DNA of 64,000 bases from Bacteroidota bacterium (lineage in GTDB: Bacteria > Bacteroidota > Bacteroidia > JAHEXY01), in the NCBI GenBank assembly GCA_023251875.1, contig JAHEXY010000003.1, positions 124,001 through 188,000 on the forward strand. Direction: 5' to 3'. The position numbers and the translations under genes were made by a program. The notes beneath the pieces were generated by a model. That model searched no databases. It worked only from the letters and a program-made list of their open reading frames with translations, and was not told the origin of the DNA. Every line of letters starts with the position of its first letter. Position 1 is the stretch's first letter. This document shows positions 26,963 through 35,638 of this stretch, one piece after another.

Positions 26963-27919
26963 ATGATAAGACATATTGTACTATATGTAAGTTTGTTTTT
27001 GATTCTCATTTCATCTCTAAAAGGACAAGATCCCTCTTTTTCACAATACTATTCTAATAAGCTCTATTTTAATCCGGCCTTTGCAGGAACAGCACGCTGC
27101 CCAAGGTTTATCATGCAATACCGTAACCAATGGCCTTTCATTACCGGAACATACGTAACCTATAGCGCTTCCTTAGATGCACATGTTCCTTTTTTACATG
27201 GAGGCTTAGGCATGATTGTTACAAGTGATAAAAGTGGAAAAGGCCTTTTATCTACAACAAATATTAGTGGGATGTATTCTTATGAAGCAACTTTGGGAAG
27301 AGAATTTTCATTAAAAATGGCTATCGAAGCCAGTTACATTCAAAAATCAGTTGATTGGAGCAAAATAGTTTTTGGAGATATGATAGATCCCCAATATGGC
27401 TATGTGTACAGCACAAAAGAAAAAGAGCCTATTCCAACTGTTGGCTTTGCCGATTTCTCAGCCGGTATTTTAGGATATGGAACGCATTATTATTTTGGAG
27501 CAGCCATTCACCATTTAACACAACCTGATCAAGGATTTTTACAAGACAGCAAAAGCCCACTTCCAAGAAAAATTACGGCTCATGCAGGTATGGTGATTAA
27601 ACTTGACCCAGTCGGTCATAATGCTATTTATCCCAATCTATTATTTCAAAATCAGGCTGGAATTTCACAATTTAATATTGGTGTATATACTAAACTCAAA
27701 GATAATTTCGTTGGAGGAGTATGGTATAGAATTAATGATTCATTTATTATTTTAATGGGTCTTGAACAAAAAGCTTTTACTTTTGGATTTAGTTACGATA
27801 TTACAGTTTCAAAATTAAGTTTAAAACCGGGAGGAGCAATGGAGTTTTCTACTTCATATACTTTTGGGTGTAAACCGGAGAAGAAAAAATTGAGGCCAAT
27901 TAATTGTCCTTCATTTTAG
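26963..27919 (+). CDS. PorP/SprF-family T9SS outer-membrane protein
   Basis: 318 residues from the ATG at 26963, where a signal peptide begins (MIRHIVLYVSLFLILISSLK). A frame extends upstream to a TTG at 26834, but that would add 43 residues before the signal peptide. After cleavage comes the family signature DPSFSQYYSNKLYFNPAFAG, and the rest reads as an outer-membrane barrel ending in a GAMEFSTSYTFGC phrase. PorP/SprF proteins work in T9SS, tethering the gliding machinery or exporting particular large substrates. No SprB-like giant adhesin is adjacent. It is followed by gldJ after 48 bases. Confidence 0.9.
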   Translation: MIRHIVLYVSLFLILISSLKGQDPSFSQYYSNKLYFNPAFAGTARCPRFIMQYRNQWPFITGTYVTYSASLDAHVPFLHGGLGMIVTSDKSGKGLLSTTNISGMYSYEATLGREFSLKMAIEASYIQKSVDWSKIVFGDMIDPQYGYVYSTKEKEPIPTVGFADFSAGILGYGTHYYFGAAIHHLTQPDQGFLQDSKSPLPRKITAHAGMVIKLDPVGHNAIYPNLLFQNQAGISQFNIGVYTKLKDNFVGGVWYRINDSFIILMGLEQKAFTFGFSYDITVSKLSLKPGGAMEFSTSYTFGCKPEKKKLRPINCPSF

Positions 27920-27967
27920 TTTTTTGTACATTCACAACCAATTAAACATAAATTTAAATTATTGTTT

Positions 27968-29416
27968 ATGACACATATCCAAAAAGCCAATGTAGTAGGT
28001 ATAGCAGCCATGGTGCTGTTATTAAACTCATGTTATAAAGAAACATCATCTGTAACCGGATGGGATTATAACAACGAAAAAAACGGAGGATTCGAGGTTG
28101 TTCCTTATAGCGAACAGGAAACAGGTCCAGGCCTTGTACTTGTTGAAGGTGGCACCTTTACAATGGGTAGAGTTCAAGATGATCCCATGTTTGACAATAA
28201 TGAAACTCCAAGAAGAGTAACCGTATCTTCTTTTTATATGGACGAAACAGAAGTGTCTAATATTAACTATTTAGAATATTTATATTGGACAAGCCGTGTA
28301 TTTGGAACCGATTATCCTGAGGTTTTCAAAAAAGCTTTGCCCGATACATTAGTATGGAGAAAAAAACTATCCTATAATGAACCTTATGTTGAACTTTATT
28401 TGCGTCATCCTGCGTATCATCAATATCCTGTTGTAGGTGTAAATTGGTTACAAGCAAATGATTTTTGTGTTTGGCGTACAGATAGGGTAAATGAAGGAAT
28501 TTTAATTAGAGAAGGAATCTTAAAAATGAATCCGAATCAAATTAATGAGGACAACTTTAATCTTGATGCATACTTAGCAGGGCAATATGAAGGTTTAGTA
28601 AAAAATAACCTACAAGATTACGATCCTAATAAAGATACTCGTAAAGTAAAAGTTGAAGATGGAATATTTCTTCCTCGGTATCGCTTACCAACAGAAGCTG
28701 AGTGGGAATACTCTGCATATGGTTTAATAGGTAATTCAGTTTCTGAAAGAGTAGTTGAAAGACGTGTTTATCCTTGGAATGGCTCGCAAGTTCGTAATAG
28801 TGAAAGCGGATTTACAGGAGAAATGTTTGCCAACTTTAAACGAGATAAAGGAGATAACATGGGTGTTGCAGGTTCATTAAACGACAATGCAGATATTACT
28901 TCGCCAGTATTATCATATTGGCCAAACGATTTTGGTTTATACAACATGGCAGGTAATGTATCCGAATGGGTAATGGATGTTTATAGGCCATTAAATAGTG
29001 AAGACAATGAAGACTTTAGATCATTTAGAGGAAATGTTTATCAAACCCAAGAACGTGATGAAGAGGGTGCTATTGCCGAAAAAGATAGTTTGGGTAGAAT
29101 TAAATACCGCAATGTAAAACCTGAAGAAAATGTAAATCGTAGAAATTATAAATCTGCTGATAACATTAGTTTTTTAGATGGCGATCATGAATCAGGCGTT
29201 TATTATAAAGAAGACGAAAACAATACTCCTATGTATGATTATGGAAAAAAATCATTAATAAATGACAAAGTAAAAGTATACAAAGGAGGTTCATGGAAAG
29301 ATCGTGCTTATTATATGAATCCCGGATCGAGAAGATTTTTGGAAGAAGATCAATCAACCGATTTTATTGGATTCCGTTGTGCTATGGCAAGGGTTGGAAG
29401 TCCGGTTGGATTTTAG
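27968..29416 (+). CDS. gldJ: Gliding motility / T9SS lipoprotein GldJ
   Basis: 482 residues from ATG 27968; the frame also offers a TTG two codons earlier. Lipobox VLLLNSC with Cys22. After it, SVTGWDYNNEKNGGFEV is the GldJ-specific opening, and VEGGTFTMGRVQDDP begins the formylglycine-generating-enzyme-like (SUMF1) fold that GldJ shares with GldK; it closes with VYKGGSWKDRAYY and DFIGFRCAMAR. GldJ is a cell-envelope lipoprotein needed for T9SS assembly and gliding. In Flavobacterium johnsoniae gldJ lies beside porU and porV, so the order here is a conserved neighbourhood. A terminator follows 37 bases after the stop. Confidence 0.94.
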   Translation: MTHIQKANVVGIAAMVLLLNSCYKETSSVTGWDYNNEKNGGFEVVPYSEQETGPGLVLVEGGTFTMGRVQDDPMFDNNETPRRVTVSSFYMDETEVSNINYLEYLYWTSRVFGTDYPEVFKKALPDTLVWRKKLSYNEPYVELYLRHPAYHQYPVVGVNWLQANDFCVWRTDRVNEGILIREGILKMNPNQINEDNFNLDAYLAGQYEGLVKNNLQDYDPNKDTRKVKVEDGIFLPRYRLPTEAEWEYSAYGLIGNSVSERVVERRVYPWNGSQVRNSESGFTGEMFANFKRDKGDNMGVAGSLNDNADITSPVLSYWPNDFGLYNMAGNVSEWVMDVYRPLNSEDNEDFRSFRGNVYQTQERDEEGAIAEKDSLGRIKYRNVKPEENVNRRNYKSADNISFLDGDHESGVYYKEDENNTPMYDYGKKSLINDKVKVYKGGSWKDRAYYMNPGSRRFLEEDQSTDFIGFRCAMARVGSPVGF

Positions 29417-29453
29417 ATATCTCTAAGAGAAAAAATTAAATTAGATAAATTCG

Positions 29454-29486
29454 AAAACCTGTACTATTTTAGTGCAGGTTTTTTTT
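29454..29486 (+). terminator. Rho-independent terminator after gldJ
   Basis: AAAACCTGTACT, 5-base loop, AGTGCAGGTTTT, one mismatch in a 12-base stem, then a T run to 29486. Confidence 0.85.
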
Positions 29487-29559
29487 ATTATCTCAGTCCA
29501 TCCCTCTCTTTAAAAAAGTAGAGACTGATTTTGGAATTATTTTTAGCAATCTATTACAA

Positions 29560-30858
29560 ATGAATTCTATCGAAACACTTTATCAGTTATATCTGAAATA
29601 CCCCAATATTTCAACAGACACCAGAAATATAAAAGCCGATTCTATATTTTTTGCTTTAAAAGGAGATCATTTTAACGGAAATCTTTTTGCAGAGCAATCC
29701 TTAAATAAGGGAGCTGCTATTGCCGTTATTGATGATGACAAGCAGAAAAAAGACGAACGTTATATTTTAGTAGAAGATACTTTAAAAGCTTTGCAAGAAT
29801 TAGCAGCTTACCATCGTAAACAATTAAAAATTCCGGTAATTGGAATAACCGGAACCAACGGAAAAACTACCACGAAGGAACTTATCAGAACGGTATTAAA
29901 TAAGAAATACAAAACTTTGGCTACCCAAGGAAATTTAAACAATCATATTGGTGTTCCATTAACAATCTTATCCATTACAAATGATATTGAAATGGCCGTG
30001 ATTGAAATGGGAGCTAATCACGTTGGTGAGATAAAAGAACTTTGTGAAATAGCACAACCTACTTACGGAATTATTACCAATATTGGCAAAGCACATTTAG
30101 AAGGATTTGGGAGTTTTGAAGGTGTAATAAAAGCAAAAACAGAATTGTATCAATATCTACAATCTCGTCATCATTCTATTTTTATAAACAATGACAATCC
30201 TTTATTAAAAAATCATGCTGCAACACTTGAACAATATTGTTATGGAACAACAAGTGATTCCAATTGTATTGGATCAATTATAGCAAGTGACCCATTTTTA
30301 CAAGTAAAATGGCATTTAAAGGATGTAACGGAAAATTATTCTGCAAACTCTAAATTGGTTGGAGCTTATAATTTTGAAAATGTTATGGCTGCAATTGCAA
30401 TAGGTTCTTATTTTAAAATAGAACCCGGTTTAATTTCTGATGCAATAGAAGAATATATTCCATCCAATAACCGTTCTCAAGTAATCACAACTTCAACGAA
30501 TACTTTGCTCATGGATGCGTATAATGCCAATCCAAGTAGTATGAAAGCAGCCATTTCAAATTTCCATTCAATGAAAGTTGAAAATAAAGTTGTGATTTTG
30601 GGAGACATGATGGAACTGGGAAAAAATAGTGAAATAGAACACCAGCAAATATTAGATTTATTAATGGGCTATCAATTTCATTACGTTATTTTAATTGGTA
30701 GTAATTTTAAACAACTAACACTGCCTAATTTTGTTTTATCATTTACAGATACGCAAAAAGCTATTGATGCATTGAAACAAAATCCAATCAAAAATTCTAC
30801 AGTATTAATTAAAGGATCTAGAAAAGTTGCTTTGGAGAAAGTGGTGGAAGTATTGTAA
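29560..30858 (+). CDS. murF: UDP-N-acetylmuramoyl-tripeptide--D-alanyl-D-alanine ligase
   Basis: 432 residues, normal Mur ligase length. ATP loop GITGTNGKTTTKELIRT near residue 95, the NxxNxxG-type GNLNNHIGVP after it, and MEMGANHVGEI. The N-terminal DTRNIKADSIFFALKGDHF is the MurE/MurF substrate-binding domain. It adds D-Ala-D-Ala to the peptidoglycan precursor in the cytoplasm. It lies after the gldJ terminator, so it is probably transcribed separately. A palindromic repeat starts 1-2 bases after the stop. Confidence 0.96.
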   Translation: MNSIETLYQLYLKYPNISTDTRNIKADSIFFALKGDHFNGNLFAEQSLNKGAAIAVIDDDKQKKDERYILVEDTLKALQELAAYHRKQLKIPVIGITGTNGKTTTKELIRTVLNKKYKTLATQGNLNNHIGVPLTILSITNDIEMAVIEMGANHVGEIKELCEIAQPTYGIITNIGKAHLEGFGSFEGVIKAKTELYQYLQSRHHSIFINNDNPLLKNHAATLEQYCYGTTSDSNCIGSIIASDPFLQVKWHLKDVTENYSANSKLVGAYNFENVMAAIAIGSYFKIEPGLISDAIEEYIPSNNRSQVITTSTNTLLMDAYNANPSSMKAAISNFHSMKVENKVVILGDMMELGKNSEIEHQQILDLLMGYQFHYVILIGSNFKQLTLPNFVLSFTDTQKAIDALKQNPIKNSTVLIKGSRKVALEKVVEVL

Positions 30859-30859
30859 G

Positions 30860-30894
30860 CCCTCACCCCTACCCTCTCCCAAAGGGAGAGGGAG
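30860..30894. repeat. Palindromic repeat, core CCCTCTCCC-AAA-GGGAGAGGG
   Basis: Perfect 9-base stem (30872-30880 with 30884-30892) preceded by CCTCACCCCTA, which is the family tail in inverted orientation. It begins right after the murF stop. Confidence 0.75.
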
Positions 30895-30948
30895 AATGCC
30901 TTGATTCAGGCTAGCAGTTTAATTTGAAACAATAGGCACCCAAATTCA

Positions 30949-31617
30949 TTAATTGGATTCTCTCAAATAATTTTTTACCATTGAATGTCCCAAATAAATT
31001 AAGGGAGTAAGAAGAATGGCAATTATTAATTTTACAAAATAACCAGTGAGAGCGGCATGAACATATTGTTCTGTTGTCATTTTACCCGGTAGCCAAAAAG
31101 CAATTCCCAATACAACAAAAGTATCTACAATTTGAGAAACTGCTGTTGAACCCGTTGTGCGCAACCAAATCATTTTACCGCCTGTTTTATTTTTTAGTGC
31201 CCAAAATACCAATACGTCTATCATTTGAGCCGTTAAAAAGGCCGCAATGCTACCAACAATAATCCACATGCTTTGGCCAAATACCTGAACAAATACATCA
31301 TTTTGTACTCCTGCTTTAGGAAATGATGGAATTTGAATGGCACAATAAATAACCAAAAATGCATACGCAATTAAACAAGCTGTAGTAATTGAAAGTTTTT
31401 GCACTACTTCTTTTCCATAAAATTCATTAATAATATCTGTAGCTAAAAAAACGATTGGCCAAGGAAGAATACCCACACTCATAATAAAAGTATCGGGTTT
31501 AAAGTTTGCACCGAGATCAATCAGTTTAACACCAATCATTTCTGCTACCATAGCGTTGGTAACAAAAAATCCCCAGAGAATAAACAGCAATAATGTTTTT
31601 CGGTCTTTAAAAAGCAT
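30949..31617 (-). CDS. Queuosine precursor transporter (YhhQ / DUF165 family)
   Basis: 222 residues from ATG 31617; a TTG two codons earlier is less likely. Six to seven hydrophobic segments. Family marks include NAMVAEMIGVKLIDLG near residue 20, PWPIVFLATDIINEFYGK near 55 and the late RTTGSTAVSQIVDTFVV. YhhQ imports queuosine precursors such as preQ0 or preQ1 for tRNA modification in E. coli; the substrate here is by family. No queuosine synthesis genes are adjacent. Confidence 0.9.
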   Translation of the reverse strand: MLFKDRKTLLLFILWGFFVTNAMVAEMIGVKLIDLGANFKPDTFIMSVGILPWPIVFLATDIINEFYGKEVVQKLSITTACLIAYAFLVIYCAIQIPSFPKAGVQNDVFVQVFGQSMWIIVGSIAAFLTAQMIDVLVFWALKNKTGGKMIWLRTTGSTAVSQIVDTFVVLGIAFWLPGKMTTEQYVHAALTGYFVKLIIAILLTPLIYLGHSMVKNYLRESN

Positions 31618-31637
31618 TTGCAAAGATAAAGAAATAA

Positions 31638-31675
31638 AAATCCCTAAAAATACATTGCTATACTTTTAGGGATTT
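31638..31675 (-). terminator. Terminator of the sigma / anti-sigma / Spy-like operon
   Basis: Perfect 12-base inverted repeat AAATCCCTAAAA / TTTTAGGGATTT with a 14-base loop; read on the minus strand it is followed by more T. It lies 20 bases past the Spy-like stop. Confidence 0.85.
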
Positions 31676-31695
31676 CATACTAAAACATTTTATTT

Positions 31696-32268
31696 TTATT
31701 CTCCCGGCTGATCATCAGGCATTGGAGGCTGATGTTGTTGCATGGGCTGATTCATTTGTTGATTGGGTTTCATTGGAGGTTTTTGATCTTTCATTTTTTC
31801 CAACAATTCCTTTTTAAATTTATCTTCGGCATGATAGAGCTTTCCAACTTTTTTAATTGGTAACACTTTTTTAAATTCTCCATTATACTTTTTCTTTACA
31901 TCCAATTCTTTTTGCTGCTCAACTATATAATCATCAACCAAAACCTCAACATCTTTATCACTCATTTGATCAATGTTTTCCTTTGCATTTTTCATTTTAG
32001 TGCGATGTGCTTCTTGAAGAGCTTTCATCTCTTTTTCATATTGATTGTATACAGGCCAAAATTTTTGTGCCTCTTCGGGAGATAAATCCAATTCTTTGGT
32101 AATAAAACCAGTTTTCATAGCCTCAATCATTTCCTTTTTATGCTCCATATCTTTAGGCGGTTTAGGAGGATTGGGAGGAGATTGAGGTTGATCCGGTTGT
32201 TGTGCATACGCTCCAATATATAGCATTGAAGCAAGAGCTAACGAGCTCACATATTTAATCATTTTCAT
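31696..32268 (-). CDS. Spy/CpxP-like periplasmic protein
   Basis: 190 residues. Signal peptide (MKMIKYVSSLALASMLYIGA), a Pro-rich linker, then a helical domain of about 100 residues with LDLSPEEAQKFWPVYNQYEK, the LTxxQ-like motif of the Spy/CpxP group in the form common in Bacteroidota. The C-terminus is Pro/Gln/Met-rich (NQPMQQHQPPMPDD). In many Bacteroidota such a protein is encoded after an ECF sigma factor and its anti-sigma factor, as here, and is thought to act as a periplasmic sensor or chaperone. Gap to the anti-sigma gene is 149 bases and holds a full palindromic repeat. Confidence 0.75.
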   Translation of the reverse strand: MKMIKYVSSLALASMLYIGAYAQQPDQPQSPPNPPKPPKDMEHKKEMIEAMKTGFITKELDLSPEEAQKFWPVYNQYEKEMKALQEAHRTKMKNAKENIDQMSDKDVEVLVDDYIVEQQKELDVKKKYNGEFKKVLPIKKVGKLYHAEDKFKKELLEKMKDQKPPMKPNQQMNQPMQQHQPPMPDDQPGE

Positions 32269-32334
32269 ACAGGATTAGTTTAAAGGTTTAATGATAATTT
32301 ATTTATATAATATTTTCTATTATTAATTTTTGCG

Positions 32335-32418
32335 GGGCAATTCTAAAAATTAAATTATTTATGTCCTCTCCCTACCCTCTCAAAGAGAGGGATAAAATGA
32401 TAATTTTTAGAATTGCCC
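32335..32418. repeat. Complete palindromic repeat element with perfect 18-base terminal inverted repeats
   Basis: Arms GGGCAATTCTAAAAATTA (32335-32352) and its exact inverse (32401-32418) enclose the core CCCTCTC-AAA-GAGAGGG (32375-32391). The right end reaches the last base of the anti-sigma stop codon, suggesting insertion or retention at the very end of the gene. Confidence 0.85.
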
Positions 32419-32909
32419 TAAATAGCATTTAGTTGATCTACAATTTCGGCTTCTTCAATTTTATTATCTAAAAGATATTCCATTATGGCTTCATGCTCTT
32501 TTGAATTGGTTTCTGTTTTTATTGTATTTACTTTTTCTTCAGGCATAGCATCTATTAAATCTGTTTCATTCATATTATCAATTTCTTGATGGTATATTAC
32601 TTCAGCAATATCTTGTGAACTTATTTGCTCAGGCTTATATTCACTTTTAAATACTAAACCCCCAATGAAAATTAATGTTGCAATAGATAAACTACTCCAG
32701 GCAAATTGAGGTCTGAAAATTGCCTTTGAAATACGTGCCCATAAAGAATCTGGAACCAAAATATCTTCAATAATTTTTTCTTGAATGATACTTGGCAACT
32801 CATCAAAATAACCATTGGGTACTTTGTATGGGTTTTCTTTTTTTAAAGAAAAAAGCAATGGTGCTAGTTTCTTTAGGTCTTCATCGTTATGTGTTTCTTG
32901 CTTCTTCAT
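32418..32909 (-). CDS. Probable anti-sigma factor, single-span membrane protein
   Basis: 163 residues. Cytoplasmic N-terminus with the phrase NPYKVPNGYFDELP that is common in Bacteroidota proteins encoded after ECF sigma factors, one transmembrane segment near residues 75-93 (WSSLSIATLIFIGGLVF), then an acidic periplasmic tail. No zinc-binding HxxxCxxC motif is present. It lies 80 bases after the sigma factor gene on the same strand. The role is inferred from layout and position; family assignment is moderate. Confidence 0.7.
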   Translation of the reverse strand: MKKQETHNDEDLKKLAPLLFSLKKENPYKVPNGYFDELPSIIQEKIIEDILVPDSLWARISKAIFRPQFAWSSLSIATLIFIGGLVFKSEYKPEQISSQDIAEVIYHQEIDNMNETDLIDAMPEEKVNTIKTETNSKEHEAIMEYLLDNKIEEAEIVDQLNAI

Positions 32910-32912
32910 TTT

Positions 32913-32961
32913 TGTGCCCTAGCCCCTCTCCCTTGAGAGAGGGGAGTTTGGAATTGTTTTT
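32913..32961. repeat. Palindromic repeat between sigma and anti-sigma genes
   Basis: CCCCTCTC (32923-32930) pairs with GAGAGGGG (32937-32944). The flank GTTTGGAATTGTTTTTT is the inverse of that at 4545-4562, so this is the same element in opposite orientation. Confidence 0.75.
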
Positions 32962-32989
32962 TAATTTGACGACTAAATGTTAAAATGGT

Positions 32990-33529
32990 TTAATCCTGTT
33001 TTAAAAATTCTTCTATTTTTTTTACTGCATGGTGAAATGAAGCTTTTAATGCTCCTACTGAGGTGCCCAACACTTTCGACATTTCTTCATAAGGCATTTC
33101 TTCATAATATTTTAATAAAAATACGGTTCTTTGTTTTTCAGGTAATTGAGCAATGGCTTTTTGTAGTTTCAATTGAATTTTATCTCCATCAAAACCATTA
33201 GAATCTGCTTGCAGCTGCTGGCCATGTTCTTGAATATCTACATGCGTTCTTTTTTTCTTTTGCTCTAGAAAAGTGAGGCTTTCATTTGTAGCAATACGAT
33301 ATAACCATGTATACAATTCAGAATCTGCTCTAAAATTATCCAAACCTTTCCAAGCTTTAAGAAATACATTTTGCACTACATCATTGGCATCTTCATGCTC
33401 AATAACAAGTCTTCTAATGTGCCAATATAGTTTTTGCTGATAAGCTCGAACAATTAAATTAAAGGCGTAATTTTTATTATCGCCTTTGAAGTAGAGATTG
33501 AGAAGTTCTTTGTCGGTGTAGTTGGACAT
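32990..33529 (-). CDS. ECF-type RNA polymerase sigma factor
   Basis: 179 residues. Region 2 spans about 25-90 with DANDVVQNVFLKAWKGLDNF, and the promoter-melting area SELYTWLYRIATNESL follows. Region 4 has LPEKQRTVFLLKYYEEMPYE and the helix-turn-helix VLGTSVGALKASFHHAVKKI. It should direct RNA polymerase to a stress or envelope regulon and be held by the anti-sigma factor encoded next. The three-gene run ends at the terminator at 31638. Confidence 0.93.
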   Translation of the reverse strand: MSNYTDKELLNLYFKGDNKNYAFNLIVRAYQQKLYWHIRRLVIEHEDANDVVQNVFLKAWKGLDNFRADSELYTWLYRIATNESLTFLEQKKKRTHVDIQEHGQQLQADSNGFDGDKIQLKLQKAIAQLPEKQRTVFLLKYYEEMPYEEMSKVLGTSVGALKASFHHAVKKIEEFLKQD

Positions 33530-33542
33530 TTTTTATTTTTCT

Positions 33543-33565
33543 CGCAAAGGCGCCAAGACGCGAAG
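33543..33565. repeat. CGCAAAGGCGCCAAGACGCGAAG low-complexity repeat
   Basis: Short stretch of CGCAAAG / CGCGAAG units between the toxin and sigma genes. I know similar runs as scattered repeats in Bacteroidota genomes; only one copy is seen here. Confidence 0.35.
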
Positions 33566-33569
33566 CATT

Positions 33570-33863
33570 TTATATTTTCAGTTCATTAGGATCTCTTCTT
33601 GTATCGAAAATAGTAAGAACCTCTATTGTTAATGAAGTAATCTCATAAATAATAAGGTAGTGCAAACAAACTGTAACACGAACATTTTCAATATCAGTAG
33701 CCTTTCCTAAATAATTGTGTTTCGATATATGTTTTACAGTAGATTTAAATTTTTGATTTAGCCTATTGCTATATATTTTATTGCCATTACGCTTATACCA
33801 ATATTGAAGAATTTCCTTTTTTTCATTGCCAGCCCTTTCGGACCATACTATTCGCTTAGCCAT
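33570..33863 (-). CDS. RelE/ParE-type toxin
   Basis: 97 residues with the RelE/ParE layout: IVWSERAGNEKKEILQYW at the N-terminus, a basic middle, YLIIYEITSLTIEVLTIFDTRRDP at the end. Family members are either ribosome-dependent mRNA endonucleases or gyrase poisons; the sequence does not tell which. The start overlaps the antitoxin gene by 16 bases, as in many type II modules. Confidence 0.85.
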   Translation of the reverse strand: MAKRIVWSERAGNEKKEILQYWYKRNGNKIYSNRLNQKFKSTVKHISKHNYLGKATDIENVRVTVCLHYLIIYEITSLTIEVLTIFDTRRDPNELKI

Positions 33864-34084
33864 TTGTCTATCTCTTGATCTAATTCTTCATCAGTAATAA
33901 ATTTTCCTTTTGCAATTTGTGCTTGCGCTTCTCTCACTGCACTTACTTGATCATCGTTAAGTTTATATATTTTACCTTCAGAAGAATTATAATCAAGCAA
34001 TTTATATACAGCTTTTAATAATTCTTCATCATTGGTATCATCAATTTTTGAGATGAGTAATTTTTTTAAATCAAGTGCATTCAT
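33848..34084 (-). CDS. Antitoxin of the RelE/ParE module
   Basis: 78 residues, acidic. The N-terminal half MNALDLKKLLISKIDDTNDE resembles the short helical domain of Bacteroidota antitoxins paired with RelE-like toxins; the C-terminus (ITDEELDQEIDKWLSE) probably wraps the toxin. No classical ribbon-helix-helix or HTH is evident. It precedes and overlaps the toxin gene. Confidence 0.75.
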   Translation of the reverse strand: MNALDLKKLLISKIDDTNDEELLKAVYKLLDYNSSEGKIYKLNDDQVSAVREAQAQIAKGKFITDEELDQEIDKWLSE

Positions 34085-34183
34085 ATAATAAGAATTTTTT
34101 GATATTTTCTAATGTAATCAATTTCTATTTTTTTATTACTATTTTCTAATTCATAGAAACTTATTTTTTATTTAATTTCGCTA

Positions 34184-34585
34184 TTATTTTTTATTGAAAA
34201 ATTTTAAATATATTTTCCCGCCAACACCAAGCATGCCATACATAAATAGGGAATAAAGTACAATTAGAATTATAATTGGAATTGCCACCCACATTAAATA
34301 GATATTCCATGTTAATATGTACAATAAAGCCAAAACTATATGAATGATAATATTTATCACTATAAAATTACTATTTAATATTATAGTGATAGGCTGTGTA
34401 AATTTCTTCGAATAAATATATCCGAGAAACAATGCAGTCAAAACTCCTGTAATTAATATTGCAAATAGATATACAATGCCCGCTTCTTCAAAATTAAAAC
34501 AACTTATTATTGTGATATTAATTAAACAAACAGAAAAATAAACTATAAAAAATAAAGTATATAATCCTGATATTTTTTTCAACAT
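34184..34585 (-). CDS. Four-span membrane protein of unknown function
   Basis: 133 residues with four hydrophobic segments (about 8-30, 36-56, 68-90, 98-122) and short polar ends. I recognise no family. It sits alone between the toxin-antitoxin pair and the transketolase gene in very AT-rich surroundings. Confidence 0.5.
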   Translation of the reverse strand: MLKKISGLYTLFFIVYFSVCLINITIISCFNFEEAGIVYLFAILITGVLTALFLGYIYSKKFTQPITIILNSNFIVINIIIHIVLALLYILTWNIYLMWVAIPIIILIVLYSLFMYGMLGVGGKIYLKFFNKK

Positions 34586-34632
34586 TATAGTATATATTTT
34601 TTAGCTTTTAGTCCGGATTATGGATGGACTTT

Positions 34633-35592
34633 TTATTTCCTTTTCAAAACAGCCTCCACCGCTTTCACTACATCAACGGTATCCAAACCATATTTTTTCA
34701 TGAGTTGTTCCGGTGTGCCACTTTCTCCAAAGGTGTCGTTTACTGCTACAAATTCCATTGGGGTTGGAAGTTTGCGAGCTAAAAGCTGTGCAATGCTATC
34801 TCCAAGGCCTCCATTCATTTGGTGTTCTTCGGCAGTAACCACACATTTTGTTTTGCGTGCTGAAGCTAAGACTGCTTCTGCATCTAAAGGTTTAATGGTA
34901 TGTATATTTATTAGCTCAACGCTTATGCCTTTTGCTTCTAATTGCTTGGTGGCTTCGATGGCTTTCCAAACCAAATGGCCCGTAACAAAAATACTAACGT
35001 CTTTGCCTTCTTTTAATAATAAGGCTTTGCCTATTTCAAATTTGCCATCTTTAGCAGTAAAATTAGAAACTTTTGGTCGGCCAAAGCGTAAGTAAACAGG
35101 TCCGTTATGTTCTGCAATGGCAAGCGTAGCAAGGCGGGTTTGATTGTAATCGCAAGGATTAATTACCGTCATATTGGGTAACATTTTCATTAAGCCAATA
35201 TCTTCTAATATCTGGTGAGTAGCACCATCTTCTCCAAGCGTAATGCCCGCATGTGAAGCACATATTTTTACATTCTTATTTGAGTAAGCAATAGACTGAC
35301 GAATTTGATCATAAACCCGACCTGTAGAAAAATTTGCAAATGTTCCTGTAAAAGGAATTTTACCGCCTATGGTAAAACCGGCTGCAAGGCCCATCATATT
35401 GGCTTCTGCTATACCCACCTGAACAAAACGATCAGGAAATTCTTTTGCAAAAGCATCCATTTTTAGCGAGCCTGTTAAGTCGGCACAAAGAGCAACCACA
35501 TTTGCATTTTGTTTTCCTAATTCGTGTAAGCCTGCTCCAAAGCCTGATCGGGTGTCTTTACTGTCGGTAGTTGTTAGTTCGAGTATGTTCAT
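34633..35592 (-). CDS. Transketolase, C-terminal subunit
   Basis: 319 residues covering only the pyrimidine-binding and C-terminal domains of transketolase. The cofactor-activating Glu is in VQVGIAEANMMGLAAG; ASHAGITLGEDGATHQ and PADYNQT-like NPCDYNQTRLA follow. Many Bacteroidota and other bacteria split the enzyme into two subunits encoded side by side. Here no N-terminal thiamine-diphosphate subunit (GHG and GDG motifs) is found upstream or downstream, so the partner must be elsewhere. Pathway: non-oxidative pentose phosphate. The related DXP synthase fold has a different N-terminus, so transketolase is preferred. Confidence 0.9.
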   Translation of the reverse strand: MNILELTTTDSKDTRSGFGAGLHELGKQNANVVALCADLTGSLKMDAFAKEFPDRFVQVGIAEANMMGLAAGFTIGGKIPFTGTFANFSTGRVYDQIRQSIAYSNKNVKICASHAGITLGEDGATHQILEDIGLMKMLPNMTVINPCDYNQTRLATLAIAEHNGPVYLRFGRPKVSNFTAKDGKFEIGKALLLKEGKDVSIFVTGHLVWKAIEATKQLEAKGISVELINIHTIKPLDAEAVLASARKTKCVVTAEEHQMNGGLGDSIAQLLARKLPTPMEFVAVNDTFGESGTPEQLMKKYGLDTVDVVKAVEAVLKRK

Positions 35593-35608
35593 TGTTTTTT
35601 ATTTATGA

Positions 35609-35638
35609 CCTTCACCCCAATCCACTTCAAGGGAGAGG
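35609..35638. repeat. Degenerate palindromic repeat fragment
   Basis: CCTTCACCCCAATCCACTT then CAAGGGAGAGG has the order of the family but an imperfect stem. It lies upstream of the transketolase gene. The gene-free stretch 35593-35926 also contains a short hairpin at 35687-35701 followed by six T, and a doubtful 39-codon frame. Confidence 0.4.
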
